Origin: Lentisphaerota bacterium | Lineage (GTDB): Bacteria; Verrucomicrobiota; Kiritimatiellia; RFP12; UBA3636 | Length of the DNA: 38,428 bases | Direction: 5' to 3' | Assembly: GCA_022837245.1 (NCBI GenBank) | Contig: JALHHX010000007.1 | Span: forward strand, 1-38,428 | Part shown: one piece after another, positions 17,117 through 26,614 of the stretch | How positions within the stretch are numbered: the stretch's first letter is position 1 | How the letters are laid out: each line of letters begins with the position of its first letter | Made by a program: the position numbers and the translations under genes | Notes under the pieces: model-generated | Told to the model about the DNA's origin: nothing | The model's database searches: none | Seen by the model: only the letters and a program-made list of their open reading frames with translations

Positions 17117-18510
17117 ATCGGGTTGGCTCCCTCCTCGGCGTCATCGGTTTTGAAATCAATGCCAAGTTCGAAAACGAAGATGTTGAGCGCCTTGTTGAGG
17201 GTGGGTCCGGAGACGAGCTTGACTTCGCCGAACAGCTCGCTTGTGTTCAAGCCCTCCATGAAATCGTACACGAGTGTGGTGATTTTCGATTTGCCTTCAA
17301 TCGACACGTGGTTCTTATCGCCGTTGTAGCGGAACGAAGTCATTTCGACTCCCTCCGGCAGGTTGAGCGTCGCTGCGAGGAGCACCTCCATTGCGGAAAA
17401 CGTCCTGTCGGAATAATTCTCGATTATCTTTATCCGGTTGCGCAGGTCGTTGACTTCCGATTCCTGCGCGGCGCGCCGTTCTACCTGTGTGTTTAGCGCC
17501 TTGATCCGTTGATCCATGACGGCGGGCCACACGTACAGCCAGCCTGCGAGCAGGAGGAGCAGAGCGGCGGCCGCCGCGATGCCGACGCGCATTCTTTTGC
17601 CGAACTTGCGCTCGTCTAGTTCGGTTTTCCAAACTTCGGGGAAAAGGTTGAGGGGGGCTGTGCCTTCGATTGTGCGGACGGCGGCGCCGTGGGGAGTTGG
17701 TGGCAACGATGCTGGCGCAACCGGTGAATACTTGATTCCGAGGGCGGAGGCCATGGACAGGCCGGCGTTCTGCAGGTTCCGCGAAGAGGCCGCGCAGACA
17801 AGTTGCGAGAGCTCCATCTGGCCGTGCTCTAGCTGCGCTTGTATTAGCGCGACACGCGCGGCGTTGGTCAACGTTGCCGCGTTCGCCGTCTTGACCATTC
17901 CGCTGGAGCGTATCATTACGGGCATTCCGGCGTCGGCAATCACGAGCACTATATTCGGCCCCTCATCGATGAGTGCCACGTCGCGCGCAGTGGGGGAGAA
18001 GACGTTCTTGTCGTTGAGGTTGCGTAGCGTGGCGAGGATTGTCGCTTCGATGCGGTCGATCCGCGACGGTGGGATTCCGACTACCGCGCTGAGGTTGTCG
18101 ATGGACGACGTGGGCGAGCATGCGGAAAGAACTAGCGAAGAGTCTCCGGTCTGCGAAAGAACCTCGAAAGATGCGGTCATCTCCTCGATGGGGAGGGGGG
18201 CGTCCTTTTCCATCTGGTTGCGCGACATGGCGGCGATTTCGGCGGTGTCAGTCGATGGCAGGCGCGAAACGCGGAAGATCACGTCGGAGGTCGGCAGACA
18301 GAGAGTCGCCGAGTCCTGGATTTTTGACGAGACTAGGCGGGCATAGGCCGTGGCGGCCTTTGCTAGGTCGCTACTTTCGGGGTACTCGATGGCAGTCGGC
18401 ATGTCCGGAAATTTCCCGGATGCGGACACGGTTATTCGATCGCGCGTTTTTTCCGAACGCGCCCATTCAACGGTCTTGCCGTCGCACGTGATTGCTGTGC
18501 AGTTGTCCAT
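17113..18510 (-). CDS. GspL-like protein: PilM-type actin fold fused to PilN-type domain
   Basis: A 465-residue protein. Residues 1 to about 285 resemble the actin-like cytoplasmic domain of PilM/GspL (LCLPTSDVIFRVSRLPSTD, then MSRNQMEKDAPLPIEEM). A single membrane helix follows at about 309-329 (VGIAAAAALLLLLAGWLYVW). A coiled coil and a PilN-like ferredoxin-fold domain (EVLLAATLNLPEGVEMTSF) complete it. This is the GspL layout, or equally a PilM-PilN fusion. It would recruit the assembly ATPase to the inner membrane. It is the first gene of the minus-strand secretion unit and is divergent from the large secreted hydrolase, with 223 bp between them. No clear Shine-Dalgarno precedes ATG. Confidence 0.72.
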   Translation of the reverse strand: MDNCTAITCDGKTVEWARSEKTRDRITVSASGKFPDMPTAIEYPESSDLAKAATAYARLVSSKIQDSATLCLPTSDVIFRVSRLPSTDTAEIAAMSRNQMEKDAPLPIEEMTASFEVLSQTGDSSLVLSACSPTSSIDNLSAVVGIPPSRIDRIEATILATLRNLNDKNVFSPTARDVALIDEGPNIVLVIADAGMPVMIRSSGMVKTANAATLTNAARVALIQAQLEHGQMELSQLVCAASSRNLQNAGLSMASALGIKYSPVAPASLPPTPHGAAVRTIEGTAPLNLFPEVWKTELDERKFGKRMRVGIAAAAALLLLLAGWLYVWPAVMDQRIKALNTQVERRAAQESEVNDLRNRIKIIENYSDRTFSAMEVLLAATLNLPEGVEMTSFRYNGDKNHVSIEGKSKITTLVYDFMEGLNTSELFGEVKLVSGPTLNKALNIFVFELGIDFKTDDAEEGANPI

Positions 18511-18630
18511 TTGAAAAAGCGGTGTACCCGGATGCCGTCTGGCTGGTCGTCCTCCCTTAAAGGAACTGATTCCAAGGATTATGCCACAAACACGTTTATA
18601 CTGCCAGTTTTTTTGAAGGAAAATGCTTGG

Positions 18631-18660
18631 TTGACACTCAGGGCCCGAAAAGTGTACGTT
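18631..18660 (+). promoter_or_regulatory. Possible promoter of the GH42-like gene
   Basis: A perfect TTGACA at 18631-18636 is followed after 18 nt by TACGTT, which matches the -10 consensus at only 3 positions. The -35 is convincing and the -10 is not. It sits about 75 nt upstream of the start at 18734, in the gap between divergent units. Confidence 0.3.
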
Positions 18661-18677
18661 ATCGCGGTGCGAGATAA

Positions 18678-18692
18678 GTTGACGTTGTCAAC
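18678..18692. promoter_or_regulatory. Inverted repeat, candidate operator between divergent units
   Basis: GTTGAC-GTT-GTCAAC is a perfect 6-bp inverted repeat with a 3-nt centre. It lies just downstream of the TTGACA element and 41 nt before the start of the secreted hydrolase gene. Size and position fit a dimeric repressor site that could block the plus-strand unit. No regulator gene is in the window to pair with it. Confidence 0.4.
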
Positions 18693-18733
18693 ACTCGAGG
18701 CAAAAAAAACACCAACTCTACCCAGGATCAGAT

Positions 18734-21700
18734 ATGATGAAAAAACGGACAGCTATCAGGAAGACCGGAATCGTAATTTGTTTGACGATAGCCCTTGGAA
18801 CGGGCGTTGCAACTGCCGATGAGGTGAAGCAACAGGAGGCGCTTGAGGGCGCGCTCAATATCAAGTCGCAGGACGCGGTGGCGTTCGTGCCCGTGGTGGC
18901 GGAGACGTCGCATGTGGCCTGGGCGAAGTCGCCCATAAAGGTGGATGGCGACCTGGCCGATTGGAAGGCCAACGGCATAGAACCGGTGTCGTTCGAAAGT
19001 TCCGAGCATATCACCTGGTACGGCCGCGATTACGCAGGTGCGGAAGACCTTTCAGCGAAGCTCTGGCTCAGCCACGACGATGCATTCTTCTATGTGGCGA
19101 TCCAGGTGAATGACGACATGGCGCCGTCTCCCGACACAGTGGACATAGGCATCGCGCCGGCGAACAGTCCGCTGATCACGACATGGCGCGACGTCGGCAA
19201 GCGCTACGGCATAGATGACGTGCACTCGGGTTTCAGCATTGGCGCAGACGGCAATGTCTCGCTGCGTTGGGCGCACGTGCAGGAGCGCATGGAGCGCGAG
19301 CTGGTGTCGAACGCGTTTGGCAACGAGGAGGAGCGCCGTGCGTTCATCGACCAAGGCGATCCCGACGCGGCGGGCGCGAAAATCTTCTCCAAGGCCTCGC
19401 GCAAGATGGATGGCGAGCAGTCGACGACTGTTTTCGAGGTGGCTTTCCCATGGCGCATGCTGCTGCCGCATGATCCGGTGGCGTATGGTCCGTTCAATTT
19501 CAACTTCGTCGTGCGCGATTCCGACGCGGGCGAGAAGGGCGGCCGCGGGCTGATCGGCTGGAAGCCAGGACTTGCGGGCACTTACAGCGCGGCGCATTTC
19601 GCGACGCTTACATTCGCCCCGGCGGAGGGTCGCACTGGTGTGGACGCGTTCGCGCAGGTTCCGAAATTCCATTACCTCAACGAGAACATCAACGCGTCGT
19701 TCTCTTTCCATAATTACGCGGCGGAGGAGGTCAAGGGCCGGCTCTCCCTCTTCGACGCCGACCGCTCCGTCACAAACGTGCTTGCAACCACGGAGGTTGT
19801 ATTGCCTCCGGGCTTCAGCCGCAAAGACTTGGGGGTGCATTCCGAGAAACTCGGCAAGACGAAGGCCGGGCTACGCGCGGAGCTTGCGGTCGAGGGGCGC
19901 CCCGTGCAGGAAATCGCGGTGCATGCCCCGACGCTCGACGAGACGGTCACGATACAGCCCGTGCAGGAAGTGCTCGACGCCATCACGCGCATCGAGCAGA
20001 ACGCGGCCACGCTCTCCAACCTCTACACACAAGTCGAGGCGAAGGGACTCGACACGACGTATCCCATGGCCTACTGGACGCTGCAGCAGATGTTCATCCA
20101 GCGCAGCAAAGGCGACATGCGCAACGACTCCCCGCTCGTGCTCAAGAACGAGGCGTACCTGTCTGAAATCTTCAAAGAGCACAAAGCGCACATGGAGGAG
20201 ATGCTGCGCAATCCCGAGGCCGAGCTGAAGGTGCCTGCGCGTCCGTATCCCGAGACGCTGACAATCAAGGATGGCTTCTACCACGACGCCAACGGGCCGG
20301 TGTTCCTCTGGGGGCCATGCGTGTTCTGGTGGATGAAGGGCGACCAGCATTACTCGTGGAAACTCGGCTACAACTCCGTCGGGCCGGAGCTGCCGGTCCA
20401 CAACGAAAAAGAGCACCCGGCAATCGCGGCGTATCTCGAGAACTTCCGCACCAACGGCATGCTCGTGAACGCGGCTATTGGCAGCGCGCAATTTGACGCT
20501 CTTAAAAAAGAGCATCCTGAAGTGGCGAACGTTGACCGCAACAACTTCCTCTCCATCATTGTCCAGCACCCGATCGTGAGAGCGGAAATCAAGAAGCGCA
20601 TCGAAAGCTATGTTAACTTCTACAAACAATTCCCAGCCGTGCGCAGCTACTGGCTCTGGAACGAGCCGGACTACGTTAACTTCTCCGAAATGACCCGCTT
20701 GGATTTCATAAAATGGCTCAAGCCTAAATACGGCAAAATCGAAGAGCTAAACGCCCGCTGGAAGAGTGATTACGCATCGTTCGAAGACGTGCAGATCTCA
20801 CGGGGCCTTGACGGAGAGAACCACGCGCCCTGGGTGGACTACCAGGTGTTCCTCAACGATGTGCTGCTTTACGATTTCTTCTCGTTCCTTAACGACACCG
20901 CGAAGGCGGCCGACCCCACGCGCCCGACGCACACGAAGTACATGTGCATTTCGGCGGCGTTCTTCGACATCGAAAAGCTGCTCTCGATAAACGACATCGC
21001 CGGGCACGACGGCAACTCCGGCCCGCGCGACATCATCTACCTCGACCTGAGCCGCTCGCTCTACCCCGACAAGCCGCTCGTCAACACCGAAATCCACATC
21101 TGGTACAAGGACTACTTCCTCGTGTCGCTCGTGCCGTGGCGTCTCGCGCTGCACGGCATGGCTGACGCCAACTGGTGGTGCTGGCATGCCAACCACCGTT
21201 TCTCAAACACCGTGGGAAGCTCGGAATCAATGCACGCGCTCTCAATCCCGGCGCTCGATATCCGCCGCCTGTACGATCCGTACGTGCATGCCGTCGCCAC
21301 AAAGGAAAGCAAAGTCGCGACGCTCTTCCAGGACGTCGTGGCCGGCCGTAGCTGGGGGCTTGTGGACAGGCTCCGCTACCAGATCGCGCCGGCGCAGTAC
21401 TCCATCGGCGTGCGTCCGTCCTATGTGACGGAGACCACGATCCGCAACGGGGCGCTCAAAGATTTCGAAATCTTGGTTGCGGGCGAGGCGAGCTACGTGA
21501 AAGACGCAACATACGACTCCGCGCTCAAGTTCGCCCAGGACGGCGGCACAGTGATTGTGCTCCCGGAGAGCTTCGGAATGAATGAATATGGCGACGCGCG
21601 CGACACCTCCGTGCTCATCCCGGCCGAGGGCGGCGAGGCGTATGGCGAAGGCGCGCGCGAAATCAAACTCGGCAAGGGCCGCGTGATCTGCATCGACCAA

Positions 21701-22060
21701 ATCGACGGGCCCGACCCCGAGGCGAAGCCGGACAACAACAAGCGCCAAGGCGTCTACCGCCGCGTCATCGCACGTGCGATGGAAGAGGCCGGAGTGCAGG
21801 ATCCCGTGCGTCTCGTCGAGGCAGACCCCGATGCCGATCCCGATGCCTTGTACGGCTGGGACATCCGCACGGCCAAGGTGGGCGAGGGCTATGTGGTCTG
21901 CGCGCTGCCGCAGGACCGCTGGGAGATGTCAAACCTCAAGCTCGTGGCCGACCGCCCGGTCAAACGCATCGTCAACCTCATCACGGAGAAAGAAGTGCCC
22001 GTCAAGGATTTCGAACTCGACTACGGCGCCAACCTCATTCTGGTTGAGCTTGAGAACTAG
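18734..22060 (+). CDS. Secreted GH42-like glycoside hydrolase with CBM9-like N-terminus (paralogue 1)
   Basis: An 1108-residue exported protein. A signal peptide (about 1-28, ending GVATA) is followed by a CBM9/DOMON-like domain (about 60-300) with the SPIKVDGDLADWKANG opening and AFFYVAIQVND strand typical of such modules. The catalytic part is a clan GH-A TIM barrel like GH42 beta-galactosidases, with WLWNEPD (E644, acid/base) and VNTEIH (E786, nucleophile). A Rossmann-like trimerisation domain (FEILVAGEASYVKDATYD..GGTVIVLPE) and a short beta C-terminus ending GANLILVELEN complete it. The true substrate is unknown; beta-galactoside is the family default. A close paralogue lies 1 kb downstream. 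AGGA at 18724-18727 supports ATG 18734, and a second ATG follows directly. Confidence 0.78.
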   Translation: MMKKRTAIRKTGIVICLTIALGTGVATADEVKQQEALEGALNIKSQDAVAFVPVVAETSHVAWAKSPIKVDGDLADWKANGIEPVSFESSEHITWYGRDYAGAEDLSAKLWLSHDDAFFYVAIQVNDDMAPSPDTVDIGIAPANSPLITTWRDVGKRYGIDDVHSGFSIGADGNVSLRWAHVQERMERELVSNAFGNEEERRAFIDQGDPDAAGAKIFSKASRKMDGEQSTTVFEVAFPWRMLLPHDPVAYGPFNFNFVVRDSDAGEKGGRGLIGWKPGLAGTYSAAHFATLTFAPAEGRTGVDAFAQVPKFHYLNENINASFSFHNYAAEEVKGRLSLFDADRSVTNVLATTEVVLPPGFSRKDLGVHSEKLGKTKAGLRAELAVEGRPVQEIAVHAPTLDETVTIQPVQEVLDAITRIEQNAATLSNLYTQVEAKGLDTTYPMAYWTLQQMFIQRSKGDMRNDSPLVLKNEAYLSEIFKEHKAHMEEMLRNPEAELKVPARPYPETLTIKDGFYHDANGPVFLWGPCVFWWMKGDQHYSWKLGYNSVGPELPVHNEKEHPAIAAYLENFRTNGMLVNAAIGSAQFDALKKEHPEVANVDRNNFLSIIVQHPIVRAEIKKRIESYVNFYKQFPAVRSYWLWNEPDYVNFSEMTRLDFIKWLKPKYGKIEELNARWKSDYASFEDVQISRGLDGENHAPWVDYQVFLNDVLLYDFFSFLNDTAKAADPTRPTHTKYMCISAAFFDIEKLLSINDIAGHDGNSGPRDIIYLDLSRSLYPDKPLVNTEIHIWYKDYFLVSLVPWRLALHGMADANWWCWHANHRFSNTVGSSESMHALSIPALDIRRLYDPYVHAVATKESKVATLFQDVVAGRSWGLVDRLRYQIAPAQYSIGVRPSYVTETTIRNGALKDFEILVAGEASYVKDATYDSALKFAQDGGTVIVLPESFGMNEYGDARDTSVLIPAEGGEAYGEGAREIKLGKGRVICIDQIDGPDPEAKPDNNKRQGVYRRVIARAMEEAGVQDPVRLVEADPDADPDALYGWDIRTAKVGEGYVVCALPQDRWEMSNLKLVADRPVKRIVNLITEKEVPVKDFELDYGANLILVELEN

Positions 22061-22095
22061 CGCATCCGCGCTGATGTGCGGCATTCTTCGAGAAC

Positions 22096-23019
22096 ATGAA
22101 ATACGCTGGCTTTATTAAATACACAAATCTTTGGCGCGCCGGCGCGGTCGCGTGCTTGGCTGTCGCGTCTCTTCCCGGCTATTGCATCTCCGCGTCGGGA
22201 GGAAAGGCGGAGGCTGCAAAAGAGGTCGTGTTCGTGAATGGGCCGCTGAAGCTTGGAGATGCCATGCCGGCGCCCGTTGTTTACTGGGAGGAAGTGCGAA
22301 CCGAACCGCGTCCGCTGCGGTTGCATTTCATGCTGGTGGATTTGGCTTCGCCCAAAGTGGAGGCCGCTGTGGCTGTGTCGGACGATCCCGATGGCGACGG
22401 CCCCGCGGTTGCCATGCTGCGGCGTCCGATCGAGTTCGCGAAGGAGAATGACTTTTTCGCGGCCGTAAACGCCAACGCATTCATGCATCTGCTTGATGCG
22501 ACAGAGGAGGAGAAAAAACGCGGCTGGTACATCGGCAAACACGTCAGGCTATTCGGGCTCGCGGTGGACGATGGCGAGCAACGCAACGGGCACGACGACC
22601 GTCGCCGCCCGATTTGGTTCGATGGCGGCGGCCTCGCCCGTGTCGGCAAGCCGGAAGATGGTGCCGATCCAGAACAAGCCGCGGCCGATTGGGAGGGGCC
22701 GATACTTGTCACCGGCGGGGTTGTCGACGACGGCAATACAAACAAGCACCCGCGCACTTTGGCAGGCACGGACGCAAAAGGGGAGCGACTTCTGCTAGTG
22801 GTCGCGGAGGGCCGCAAGAAAGGATACAGCGAGGGTCTGACGCTGAAAGAATGTGGTGGGCTTATGCTGGAGAGCGGCTGCACTGAGGCAGTCAACTTTG
22901 ACGGAGGAGGCAGCTCCGTCATGCTCGTAACCACCAACGGGGTCATGAGTGCCGTGGGCAGTCCCCAGGGGCGTTACTTGAGGCCTCTGCCGGTAATGAT
23001 CGGAATCAGGGGTATGTAG
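22096..23019 (+). CDS. Phosphodiester glycosidase family protein (NAGPA domain)
   Basis: A 307-residue exported protein. A signal-peptide-like N-terminus (about 1-35) is followed by one NAGPA/DUF2233-type domain whose hallmark is VNFDGGGSSVML (near residues 272-283), then the SPQGRYLRPLPVMIGI end. Members include the mammalian uncovering enzyme, which removes GlcNAc from a phosphodiester, and bacterial enzymes acting on phosphodiester-linked sugars. The gene starts 35 nt after the first GH42-like gene and 118 nt before the second. That suggests it acts on the same glycan, which might then contain a phosphodiester-linked sugar. The Shine-Dalgarno is weak, so coupling to the upstream gene is likely. 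Confidence 0.75.
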   Translation: MKYAGFIKYTNLWRAGAVACLAVASLPGYCISASGGKAEAAKEVVFVNGPLKLGDAMPAPVVYWEEVRTEPRPLRLHFMLVDLASPKVEAAVAVSDDPDGDGPAVAMLRRPIEFAKENDFFAAVNANAFMHLLDATEEEKKRGWYIGKHVRLFGLAVDDGEQRNGHDDRRRPIWFDGGGLARVGKPEDGADPEQAAADWEGPILVTGGVVDDGNTNKHPRTLAGTDAKGERLLLVVAEGRKKGYSEGLTLKECGGLMLESGCTEAVNFDGGGSSVMLVTTNGVMSAVGSPQGRYLRPLPVMIGIRGM

Positions 23020-23064
23020 CGCCGCACATCCCTTGCGGCATGGAAAGTGCTCAACAATCGAAAA

Positions 23065-23081
23065 CCCCTTTGGCAAAGGGG
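23065..23081 (+). other. Short hairpin between the phosphodiesterase-type and second GH42-like genes
   Basis: CCCCTTT-GGC-AAAGGGG forms a perfect 7-bp stem with a 3-nt loop. No T-run follows on the plus strand, so it is not a standard terminator. It might attenuate transcription or stabilise the mRNA end upstream of the second hydrolase gene. GATAAT at 23090-23095 just downstream could be a -10 element, but I see no good -35. Confidence 0.45.
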
Positions 23082-23137
23082 AAAATCACGATAATTTAAT
23101 AAGAAAACCAAATAAAACACAGAACAAGGGAGCTCAT

Positions 23138-26100
23138 GTGCATACACGAAAATACAGGAGCCTGCTGGCGGGGCTGCTCGCCGGGGCGGGAATGTTTTTA
23201 GCGGCGAACGGTCAGGACGCCGCGGCGTTTTTGGCCGAAGCCGCGCTAGACGGCGCCATCTCAATCAAATCGCAGGAGGCCGTGGTAAACGTGCCCGTCC
23301 AAAATCTGGAATACCAGGTAAAATGGATGAAGGCGCCGATCAAGGTGGACGGGGATAAATCAGACTGGGAGAAGAGCGGCTTCAAACCGGTGCGGATGAC
23401 CGGCGACAAGTTTGCATCGTGGAGCAAGGGTCAATATGGAGGCGAGAAAGACTTTGCGGCGGACGTATGGCTGGGCCGCGACTTCAACAACTTCTACATC
23501 GGCGTGGAGCTCCAGGACGACAAGCTGCCTGCGGCTGGCCGTGTGCAGGTGTCGTTCACGGACGCGAAGACCGCGGTTATCGCAGGCTGGCAGGACGTAG
23601 GAATGCGCGTCAAGCCAGACGACCTGTGGATCGTGTTTGTCGTCAACCAAGACGGAACTGTTGGCGTTCACATGGCGCATCTGCAGCAACGCATGGACCG
23701 GACTAAGATTCAGGAATCCTACGGCAGCGAGGCTGAGCGCCTCGCCATGCTGCAGCAGGAAGGCCCGCAGAAGGCCTCCGAGTACAAGATTTTCACGGCT
23801 TCCAAGCGCAAAATGGACGGCGAAAAATCCACGACGTTCGTGGAAGTGGCACTGCCCTGGAAGACTATGCTTCCCTTCGATCCCGTCAAGGGCCATCCGG
23901 TCAAGATGAACATCGGCATGGAAGACAACGACGTCGACGGCCTCAACCAGTCAGGTGGTGCCCTCGCATGGCTGCCAGGACTCATCGGGACATACAGTGG
24001 CGGGCATTTCCCGACATTGACCTTTGAGCAGCCCTCGGGTCGCCAGGGCATTGACGCATTCGCACAGGTCGGCAAATTCCATTTTCTCAAGGCTGATATC
24101 AAGGCCGACGTGTCGTTCCTCAACCATGGTGCCGAAACCTCCGGCAAACTGCAGCTTCTGGCGGCTCCGGGCACAGGCGCTCCGCTGGCCGAAATCGACG
24201 TGAAAGTGCCTGCGGGCGTCAGCGCCGCGAGCGTGTCAGTTAATTCCGAGGACGTGAAGCAGAAGAGCCTCGAACTCATGGGCCGCCTCGTGCTCGAAGA
24301 CGGCAAAAAAGTAGACTTTCCAGTTTTTGCCCCGCGCGCGGACAACACCGTGACGGTGCAGCATGCGGCGGAAATCGAGGCGCGCATCAACAAGCTTCAG
24401 GAAAACTACGAGTCTCTTTCGAAGCTTTACGAAAAGGTTGAGGCCGAAGGCCTGGAAACCGTCTATCCCAAAGCCTACCTGACACTCCTCAAAATGTTCA
24501 TCCCGCGCAGCCGGCTGGATTTGGCAATGGGAGATTCTGCACGCGTCATCCGCAACACCGAGCACCTCGAGGAGATTTACGCGAAGGCCTCGGCTTACAT
24601 GAACGAGATTCTCAAGAACCCCGGGGCGCAGCTCAAAGTCCCGGCTAAGTTCGATCCCGAGAAACTCAGAATAAAGGACGGCTACTGGCACAACGGCAAA
24701 GACCCGGTTTTCCTCTGGGGGCCCTGCACGTTCTGGTATCTGGTTGGGGACACGCCGCTGGTGACGGATCTCGGCTTCAACTCCGTGTGCCCGGAAGTGC
24801 CTCATGAAGAGAACAAACGTGCAGAGGCAGTCGCGCACATGGAACACTGGCGCACCAACGGCGTACACGTCAACGCTGCGCTAAGCGTGCCCGGCCTCGG
24901 CCTTACAGGTGCTGACGCGAACAGTTCTCCAGTGCTTAAGGAGCATCCGGACCTGAAGAATCTCGATGCGAACAACTTCCTCTCGTTCGTGGTCCAGCAC
25001 CCGCTCGTGGAGAAGCTCGTCGACGAAGCCTTCATGAAGGACGTTGAATTCTGGAAGCAGTTCCGCGGCGTGAACAGCTACTGGCTGTGGAATGAGCCAT
25101 GGTACCTCAACTATTCCGAGCTGACACGTCAGGACTTCATCAAAGCGATGCAGAAAAAGTACAAGAACATCGCAGATCTGAATGCGCGCTGGAAGTCCAA
25201 CTACAAGAGCTTTGAGGATATCCAGCTCATTCAGTGGCCCGATGCCAAAAACTATGCGCCCTGGTACGACTTCCAGATGTTCCGCGACGACCTGCTGGTT
25301 AATTTCTTCGGTATGCTGGACAAGACCTCCAAGAAATACAACAAAAACATGCCGACGCACACAAAGTTCATGTCTGCCTCGCTGCATTCGTTCAACATGG
25401 AGCGCCTGCAGGGCCTCTACGACATAGCTGGGCACGACGGCTCCGCAGGTGACCGCGATATACCATTCCTCGACTTCTGCCGTTCCGTCTATCCCGAAAA
25501 ACCCCTCTCAAACACAGAGGTGCACATGGGCTACGGCGGCAAGGAATCCGTTGAGAACCAGGTATGGCGACTCGCCTTCCATGGTCTGGCAAATGGCAAC
25601 TGGTGGTGCTGGCATTCTAACCAGAGGTTCTCCGATTCCCTATCCAACTCAGAGTCCATGCATGCGCTTGCCATCGCGGGTCTCGACATCCAGCGCCTCA
25701 TGGTGCCGCACATGCATTCGCTCGTCATGAAGGACAAGCCCATCGCCACGCTCTTCCCTGACGTTGTCGAACGCCGCAACGACGTCAAGATGGTGCGCGT
25801 TCGCTTTGAACTCGCGGTGACGCAGTACATGCTCGGCCTCCAGCCGTTCTACGCGACTGAGAAGCGCATCGCCGAAGGCGAACTCAAGAACCACAAGGCG
25901 CTCTTCGCCGGCGAGTCGGCCTACCTCAAAGATAAAACGTACGAAAGCATAGTAAAATGGGTCGAGGGTGGCGGCACGCTCATCACCACGAAGGGAGGTT
26001 TCTCCTCAGACGAATACGGCGACCCGCGAGATGCCTCCGAACTTGTAAAGACTGAAGGCGGCGAACCGTATGGCGAATACGCCCGTGTCTACGACCTCGG

Positions 26101-26527
26101 CAAGGGCAAGGTCATCTGCATAGACGAGATCGAGCTCCTAGCCGACCCCGTGCTCGACGGGGGCATCAGCATGCGCGGTTCCCCGACGTTCGAGAACAAC
26201 GACCGCCGCCGCGTTTACTACAAGGTGCTTGAAAGGTTCATGGCCGACAATGCCATCGACGACGAAGTGCGCCTCGTCCCCACCGGCGCCGCCAAGGAAA
26301 ACCCAGATGCGATGTACGGCTTTGATTGGCGCGCTGTCGAGATCGACGGCGCCTACACGCTCTGCGTGCTCCCGTACGCCGCCGGGGAAGGCCCGTACCC
26401 CGTCAAGCTGCAGACAAAGCGCCCGGTTGCCAAGATCACGAACCTCATCACGGAAAAGGAAATCCCCGTGGACAAATTCGAGATCAAGCCCGGTGCCAAT
26501 ATGTTCAGCATCGTGCTGGCTGAATAG
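23138..26527 (+). CDS. Secreted GH42-like glycoside hydrolase with CBM9-like N-terminus (paralogue 2)
   Basis: An 1129-residue exported protein, paralogous along its whole length to the one at 18734-22060. I chose the GTG at 23138 because GGGAG (23128-23132) precedes it and it begins a clear signal peptide (VHTRKYRSLLAGLLAGAGMF). The frame is open further upstream, but those residues are not signal-like. Both paralogues share the linker IKSQ(D/E)AV after the signal, the KVDGD CBM9-like opening, WLWNEP (E653 here) and NTEVH (E794 here), the trimerisation-like domain (KALFAGESAYLKDKTYE) and NLITEKE(V/I)PV near the end. Divergence between the copies is substantial, which suggests different substrates rather than recent duplication. 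A strong terminator follows. Confidence 0.78.
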   Translation: MHTRKYRSLLAGLLAGAGMFLAANGQDAAAFLAEAALDGAISIKSQEAVVNVPVQNLEYQVKWMKAPIKVDGDKSDWEKSGFKPVRMTGDKFASWSKGQYGGEKDFAADVWLGRDFNNFYIGVELQDDKLPAAGRVQVSFTDAKTAVIAGWQDVGMRVKPDDLWIVFVVNQDGTVGVHMAHLQQRMDRTKIQESYGSEAERLAMLQQEGPQKASEYKIFTASKRKMDGEKSTTFVEVALPWKTMLPFDPVKGHPVKMNIGMEDNDVDGLNQSGGALAWLPGLIGTYSGGHFPTLTFEQPSGRQGIDAFAQVGKFHFLKADIKADVSFLNHGAETSGKLQLLAAPGTGAPLAEIDVKVPAGVSAASVSVNSEDVKQKSLELMGRLVLEDGKKVDFPVFAPRADNTVTVQHAAEIEARINKLQENYESLSKLYEKVEAEGLETVYPKAYLTLLKMFIPRSRLDLAMGDSARVIRNTEHLEEIYAKASAYMNEILKNPGAQLKVPAKFDPEKLRIKDGYWHNGKDPVFLWGPCTFWYLVGDTPLVTDLGFNSVCPEVPHEENKRAEAVAHMEHWRTNGVHVNAALSVPGLGLTGADANSSPVLKEHPDLKNLDANNFLSFVVQHPLVEKLVDEAFMKDVEFWKQFRGVNSYWLWNEPWYLNYSELTRQDFIKAMQKKYKNIADLNARWKSNYKSFEDIQLIQWPDAKNYAPWYDFQMFRDDLLVNFFGMLDKTSKKYNKNMPTHTKFMSASLHSFNMERLQGLYDIAGHDGSAGDRDIPFLDFCRSVYPEKPLSNTEVHMGYGGKESVENQVWRLAFHGLANGNWWCWHSNQRFSDSLSNSESMHALAIAGLDIQRLMVPHMHSLVMKDKPIATLFPDVVERRNDVKMVRVRFELAVTQYMLGLQPFYATEKRIAEGELKNHKALFAGESAYLKDKTYESIVKWVEGGGTLITTKGGFSSDEYGDPRDASELVKTEGGEPYGEYARVYDLGKGKVICIDEIELLADPVLDGGISMRGSPTFENNDRRRVYYKVLERFMADNAIDDEVRLVPTGAAKENPDAMYGFDWRAVEIDGAYTLCVLPYAAGEGPYPVKLQTKRPVAKITNLITEKEIPVDKFEIKPGANMFSIVLAE

Positions 26528-26548
26528 CCTCAGTCTCTAATCCAAAAA

Positions 26549-26593
26549 GGCATCAAGCCGAAGTACAATCTTCGGCTTGATGCCTCTCTTTTT
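26549..26593. terminator. Bidirectional rho-independent terminator
   Basis: A perfect 15-bp stem, GGCATCAAGCCGAAG / CTTCGGCTTGATGCC, encloses a 6-nt loop TACAAT (26549-26584). TCTCTTTTT follows on the plus strand, and the AAAAA just before the stem gives a T-run on the minus strand. It lies between the convergent GH42-like gene and dnaB and should end both transcripts. Confidence 0.92.
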
Positions 26594-26614
26594 GGCAAAG
26601 TAGTTTGCGTGTCT

